DNA of 64,000 bases from Symsagittifera roscoffensis (lineage: Eukaryota; Xenacoelomorpha; Acoela; Convolutidae), in NCBI RefSeq assembly GCF_963678635.1, contig NC_087066.1, forward strand, positions 55,756,312 through 55,820,311, read 5' to 3'. This document shows positions 58,761-64,000 of this stretch, piece by piece. The notes under the pieces are model-generated. The model did no database searches and was not told the DNA's origin. It saw only the letters and a program-made list of their open reading frames with translations. How positions within the stretch are numbered: the stretch's first letter is position 1; the number at the start of each line of letters is the position of its first letter. The position numbers and the translations under genes were made by a program.

Positions 58761-59228
58761 ATGGGGTCTTCTCGGAAAATGCAGTACACAACACTTCTAA
58801 GAACAGAGACTAATGGCGCAAGAAAAGATGAGAAAAACGTCGAAAGCAAACTAAGAAAGGCCAGAGGGGCGGTACCGAGGAGGTTTGGTGAGATGCTTTG
58901 GCCTTCGTTAATGAATTATTTAAGTACAGAAGACAAAAAAAAACATATAAGGATACTGATGAAACTGAAAAAACTATCTGAAAGGCAAGATCGACCTCAA
59001 GGGAATAAGAGTGAGGGATCGATAAAAACTCTTGATAAAATTTCCCTGCTAGATTGGGTTCAGCAGGTTTCGTCATTAGGGCCGAAACATCCGGTCAGCG
59101 ATACTTTTAATGACTTTTTTTTCAATTTCTTGCTTATTCTTACAACTTTCTTTTGGATCTTAAAAATCCAAATGTCCTCTAGGAGGCCCTTTGTCAAGCA
59201 GTGGCAAAGACCTCGGCCAGAAGGTTGA
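58761..59228 (+). pseudogene. probable retroelement-derived ORF fragment (LGPKHPV type)
   Basis: 155 codons: basic N-part (ESKLRKARGAVPRRFGEMLW), then KKHIRILMKLKKLSERQDRP and LLDWVQQVSSLGPKHPVSDT. The phrase LSLGPKHPV occurs just upstream of the reverse transcriptase core in some animal retroelement proteins that I recall, which suggests an N-terminal piece of such a polyprotein. The C-part (NFLLILTTFFWILKIQ) looks like out-of-family sequence. No RT motif follows. Tentative. Confidence 0.35.
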
Positions 59229-59930
59229 AACAAACACTACCGGGCAGAGGCGTTAAGAAAGCCGAAAATATCTGAATATTAATGGAATGGTTGCGGTACC
59301 CGTCCTCTCCTTGCCTGGTAGCTCCAACTTTAACCTAAGCAGGGTATAAGCTAATTTTTTTGAGGACGAAAATATCAAAACCAAGAAAACAGCGAAATTA
59401 TCGAAAACATCTCAGAGGGCCTTAGCCGCCTTGTATCCAACAAACATGTGATCTCTAGATGTGACGGGTTTGCTTGTATCACTGAAATAAGCAGAAAGTT
59501 AAGCTCGAGGCAAAATGCATTGACAAATTATCAAAATTTAAGGATTAGTTCTATGCCTAAACAACAAAATTTATTTTTTCAAAGTAACCGGATTTTATCA
59601 ATAATCACTCAAAGAGCAGTTTGCACCATTTTCATTAAAATTTTTAAATGAAAATTTTATTCTGAGTCAGTCGAATTTTTTGTGATAACGTTTGTGGGAT
59701 TAAACTAGAATTATTACGCTGATTTTAGTGCTTTTTCTCGAGGCATAATTCATCGTTTTTCGTAGAAAACCTAATTTTTAAAACTACCAGAAAAATCCCT
59801 TATTTTATTCATAAGAGTTGAGATATGCTTCAAAACTGTGTTGTTTTCTGAGAAATCCCTCGGAAATTTTCGTTTTAAATTTTTTTAGGTGCTCTTTCAA
59901 ACCTAAAGTAACAATAAAGTACCGAACTTA

Positions 59931-60900
59931 CCTTTGTGTTTATAATTGGTTTGATAACAATTTTTTATATTTTATTTGAAATATTTCATAGGTTCATAGC
60001 TTTTTGGTGAATTATAAATGCAATGGTATTGATTATTGAGGGCATGCTTGCTAGTTTCAGTAGAACATTTTTGAAATTCTTGTTTGTGTCACCTACTTTC
60101 GTACGTTGTTTGCATCGATTCAGATCTTTGCATTGGTGACAAATAAAGACAAACTTTTCTCAACAACCCAGAGCTCCTTTACCGAAATTCTATCTTCGTT
60201 GTAGACCTGCACAATGACGCACTCGTGTTTGACTTTACAATGATTTTGTTTTGTGTATCAGTTTCTAATTGCAATCAGGACAAGGCAACGCTTTGTAGAC
60301 AATGAGGCGTTCACGCAACCATTTTGTAAATGTTGCATTCGGTCGAAAACAAAAACTTTTCCCGGGACTTCAGGTTCTAGCAATGTTCCGGTGATGGACA
60401 TTAAATCAAAGTCATTAATGGCCATTGCTTTCGCCAAACTTCATTCTGGATGAGATCGTGTCTCGATTTGAGAGCCATGTTCTCCAAATTTTGTTTGTCT
60501 GTTCTCCATTTTTTTTATCGTTGGCTAGCTTAACGACCACGGTTATTGTTTTCGATTGTTTGGAATCTCAAACTTATTTCATGTTCTCTATATTGCAGTC
60601 AGTCTCTAAAAATGTGATGATATTCCGCTCCTCGTTTTCGAGTCTTTCGCGGGCGTTCTTACCTCTTGGTTCAGGTAATCCTCGAGTTCTGATTCCGTCA
60701 AAGCCCGTTTTGTTGGGCGTCAGTTTGTATCGATACCGGTTCTTACACTTCTGGTTGAACGGTTTCAAGTTGGCGTTTGATTTCTTCAACGCGCTTTCAA
60801 GTCTTTTCTTGATTTCATTGATTTTCTCTTTTTTTATTTTGTTTTGTTGAAATTGATTCTTGCTGATTGTTTAATTTTCAATGACTCTTGTTGCTTGATT
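59931..60900 (-). repeat. module Y copy 2
   Basis: Preceded by segment X (59500-59930). The minus strand retains FNQKCKNRYRYKLTPNKTGF, then DGIRTRGLPEPRGKNARERL and ENEERNIITFLETDC (60770-60590), a better-preserved version of the basic region than in copy 1. On the minus strand the X/Y border reads ACACAAAG|GTAAGTTCGG, a strong donor-like sequence. Confidence 0.6.
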
Positions 60901-61097
60901 GAAGCTCTTGAACATGGCAGTAAGTCAAGTCCTTGCGCTTGAAAATGGCAGTAAGTCGAGTCAATTTCAAGTCCAACGACATATGGTACATTCAGAAAGA
61001 ATGTTTAGGAATGGAGGCATCTCTCGCCGTACTTTTAGCAAATTTATGGCTGAAGCAGTAAGAAACTGCACTACTGAGGGATATTCCTGATATGTGT
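60901..61097. other. short tandem ATGGCAGTAAGTC(A/G)AG repeat
   Basis: ATGGCAGTAAGTCAAGTC at 60913 and ATGGCAGTAAGTCGAGTC at 60945 with CCTTGCGCTTGAAA between. Otherwise nothing recognised. Confidence 0.5.
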
Positions 61098-61265
61098 ATG
61101 CCGAAAAAGATCTTATGTCCCGGTTGCACTAAGAAGGTAACGTACAGGTCAAAAAGGGTAGAATGTCAAAACTGTTTGAACTGGTATCACGTAAAATGCT
61201 GTGATATATCAGATTATGAGTACCGAAACAAAGATGAAACCGTCTGGTACTGAGAAACTTGCAGC
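61098..61265 (+). pseudogene. PHD-finger reading frame broken at a cysteine codon
   Basis: From the ATG at 61098: MPKKILCPGCTKKVTYRSKR, then VECQNCLNWYHVKCCDISDY and DETVWY, stop TGA at 61251-61253, then ETC. The Cys spacing (CPGC, CQNC, WYHVKC, W-x-x-x-C) is that of a PHD zinc finger, where WYC-x-x-C is expected at the end; the TGA sits where the seventh ligand Cys should be, one base from TGC or TGT. PHD fingers occur in ORF1 of some LINEs and in chromatin proteins; the surroundings favour a retroelement. Confidence 0.65.
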
Positions 61266-61930
61266 GTGGTACGGGAGAAAATAAGTCAGAGCAATTTTTT
61301 TCTCCCTTTGTTCATCATATAGTGCGAACAGTAAAAATTGCTGCCAAAATGGTGCTGCATCAAGCAAACATATTACATTCAAAATTACAGTTAACAGTAG
61401 AGATGCCAAACTCATCTGGAAAGCTGGCATTTATGATATTACAATGTAATATCGAGAAAAACTGGAAAATTGACTGTGAATGGTATCAAAAACAAACAGA
61501 TACGGCTACTCTAATGATTCTAGAACCTGCACCCCCCTTCAGGACAAGAGAACCATGATCAAAGGAACTGTTCATCATGTTTTCTGCAAAACAACAACAT
61601 TGAAAAATTTGAAACAGTGGTAGAAATTAACCATAAGCAGTGTGTGGATGAATATTTTCCGGAAAAATGGTCGTCGCGTATTCCATCGCAAGTCCTTGAA
61701 AAGATCAACGGAGAGGGCAATAACAAAAGTTGGCAAAGAAATGGAAGCCATGTGATAATAGTAGCGCTTCACTGCCCATCGTGCTGGTCCAATAAAGGGG
61801 TAATCAAAGTCAGACATTAGCAAAAAAAGTGCGCAGATGGGCAGAACAATGCGCAAATAACTTTCACGGCAATGAATACAAAGCCTGGTTTGCCCTCTTT
61901 TGATAAAGCAATGGAAATCACTCTATCAAA
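61266..61930 (+). pseudogene. coding-like fragments after the PHD finger, unassigned
   Basis: Two frames look protein-like: 61259-61558 (MVLHQANILHSKLQLTVEMP and DCEWYQKQTDTATLMILEPA) and about 61609-61820 (EINHKQCVDEYFPEKWSSRI, then INGEGNNKSWQRNGSHVIIV). They may be one decayed ORF downstream of the PHD finger. No family recognised. Confidence 0.25.
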
Positions 61931-62572
61931 TTAGTTAAAATTTTTTGGTTTTGAGTGAATAATTTTTTAATTGGGAAATAATTACCTGTTTGACACTTTT
62001 TAAGATCTGTGATCTTTTTGTACATATCATTTCAGAATTGTAGTAGCTGAAGATGCACAATTACGTGCGAAAATCTTTGTTTGAGTGTACAATTTCAAGA
62101 ATTTCCGACAACAGTCCTAATGTATCCGCGGGCTATCATGGCTCCCCAAATCTAGGGATCCCCTCAAGATCGTCCAAATTTTATTCAAAAACAGAGAGAT
62201 ATCTCACCGCCGCAAGGATAAAATGATCTTACGGATTTTATCAATGACCTTTCAAAGAACAGTTTGAACCATTTTCATTAAATTTTTTATTGACAATTAT
62301 ATTATGAAACGTTCGGCTTTTTTTCTGATAATGTTTGTGGATTTCAACTAGATTTAGTACAACAATTTTAGTGTTCTTTTCTCGAGGCATAGGTCATCGT
62401 TTTTCTTAGGAAAACAAACTTCTAAAACTAACAGAAAAACACTTGTTTTATTCATAAGAGTTGAGATATGCTTCAAAGCTGTGCTGCTTTACGAGACATC
62501 ACTCGGAAGGTTTCGTTTGAAACTTTTAAGGTACTTTTTCAAACATAAAGTAAACATAAATTACCGAACTTA

Positions 62573-64000
62573 CCTTTGTGCTTATAATTGGTTTGAACAC
62601 AATTTTTTATATATTTTTTTGAAATTTTTCATAGGTTCATAGCTTTGTGGTTAATGATAAACGCGAGGATATTGATTATTGAAGGCATGTTTGCTAGTTT
62701 CAGTAGAACTGTTTATGCAACATTTTTGAATTACTTGTTTGTGTCACCTACTTTCGTACGTTGTTTGCATCGATTCAGATCTTTGCATTGGTGACAAATA
62801 AAGACAAACTTTTCTCAACAACGCAGAACTCCTTTATCGAAATTCTATCTTCGTTGTAGACCTGCACAATGACGCACTCGTGTTTGATTTCACAATGATT
62901 TTGTTTTGTGTATCAGTTTCTATTTGCAATGAGGACACGGCCACGCTTTGTGTACAATGAGGCACTCACGCAACCATTTTGTAAATGTTGCATTCGGTCA
63001 AAAAAAAACACTTTTTCCGGGACTTCAAGGTCTAGCAATGTTCCGGTGATGCACAAAATATCAAAGCCGTTAATGGCTATTGCATTCGTCAAATGTCATT
63101 CTGGATGAGATGGTGTCTCGATTTGAGAGCCATGATCTCCACATTTTGTTTGTCGGTTCTCCAATTTTTTTCGTTGGTTAGCTTGACGACTAGGGTTGTT
63201 GTTTTCGATTGGTTGAAATCTCCTATTCATTTCACCTTCTCTATAACGCAGTCAATTTCTAAAATTGTGGTGATCTTTCGCTCCTACTCAAATAGTTTTC
63301 GAGTCTTCCGCTTGCGTTCTTACCTCTTGGTTCAAGTAATCCTCGAGTTCTGATTCCAGCATAGTCCGTTTTGTTGGGCGTCAGTTTATATTGTTACCGA
63401 AACTTTTACTTCTGATTGAATGATTTCAAGTTGGCGTTTGATTTATTCAACGCTTTCAAGTCTTTTCTTGATTTCATTGATTTTCTCTTTTTAATTTGTT
63501 TTGTTGAATTTGATTCTTGCTGATTGTTTGGTTTTCAATGACTCTTGCTTCTTGATTTGAAAAAACGCAGTGGTTACAGAGAAGGAGCACGTTCAGACTG
63601 ATCTTCTGGATTCCAAAAATCACGCAGTAGTTACCGCAGCAACTACTGCTTTATTTTTTATTGACATCTAGCAGCAAGCAGTAGTTAAGTTCCTTGCGTC
63701 TCCACATTAGAAGCAGAGAAATGAGTTTTCACATTCAACAAGGTTTTTGTAGCAAGCTTCCAATTTTTATGGGAAGTAGAGAAAGGCATTTTCAACCAAT
63801 TCCGCGATTCCAATGTTTTACACGTTCAAAATCACTGGAATTAGGGAGAAAAGTATGGATGTCTTTTCCGCAGTTCTCGGGTCTTACACATCCGGCTTAC
63901 TGAATTTTGATCACAGGAAAACTGTTTGGTTCCGCAATTTGCACTTCTCCAGATTAAACTGGGGTCAAAAAATTGATTAGGGTGTTAAGCTTTTGGTGAG
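62573..64000 (-). repeat. module Y copy 3, runs off the window
   Basis: Preceded by a diverged segment X (62230-62572). It matches copy 2 through CCTACTTTCGTACGTTGTTT, GACAAATAAAGACAAACTTT and the CPHC region. It matches copy 1 through GAGAAGGAGCACGTTCA (63581) and ACGCAGTAGTT (63623). Coding on either strand is interrupted. The repeat continues past the right edge. Confidence 0.65.

Overview
The window looks like AT-rich nuclear DNA from an invertebrate animal. The evidence is two spliced membrane-protein genes with canonical GT-AG introns of about 0.3-5.7 kb, introns packed with small non-autonomous transposons, LINE and gypsy-type remnants, and no bacterial operon features. I cannot name the species. 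GC-richer islands mark the exons; most other open frames are chance or repeat-derived.

Layout. 1-1673: 3' tail of a Ty3/gypsy-like retroelement with a probable LTR. 1725-10499: the last four exons of an SLC10 (sodium/bile-acid symporter family) gene on the + strand; its 5' half lies upstream of the window. Its introns hold hAT-type MITEs (one with a perfect 8-bp target duplication), a Tc1/mariner-type MITE and a ~530-bp repeat family (called TD530 here) arranged as a tandem dimer. 10500-20400: gene-poor DNA with a few coding-like scraps, including an in-frame run of six 21-bp units. About 20492-31704: a divergent class-A-like GPCR on the + strand whose seven-helix core can be assembled from seven exons with mostly matching phases; the join between helix 5 and helix 6 and one other splice site are uncertain. 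Its introns again hold hAT MITEs, a TD530 dimer, hairpin elements and a decayed duplicate of the helix-6 exon.

32228-43456: about 11 kb of satellite built almost wholly from the two trinucleotides AAT and CAT, with a higher-order repeat of alternating ~550-bp monomers (pair period ~1.1 kb). The + strand is nearly free of G. ORFs here are low-complexity artefacts. 43460-48890: non-coding DNA with foldback elements and a near-perfect palindrome.

48898-56613: a ~3.9-kb direct tandem duplication. Each unit carries a decayed LINE (ORF1 coiled-coil remnant, endonuclease, reverse transcriptase with YADN in place of YADD); the two units have lost different segments. 56614-64000: three copies of a ~1-1.4-kb repeat with minus-strand coiled-coil and Cys/His zinc-binding coding potential, interspersed with other retroelement-like coding fragments (a LGPKHPV-type reading frame, and a PHD-finger reading frame broken at a cysteine codon).

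The two cellular genes are neighbours on one strand, but nothing in the sequence ties them into one pathway. The most unusual structures are the two-word trinucleotide satellite with its higher-order period, the recurrent TD530 dimers, the 21-bp/heptad array, and the repeated zinc-finger module at the right end.
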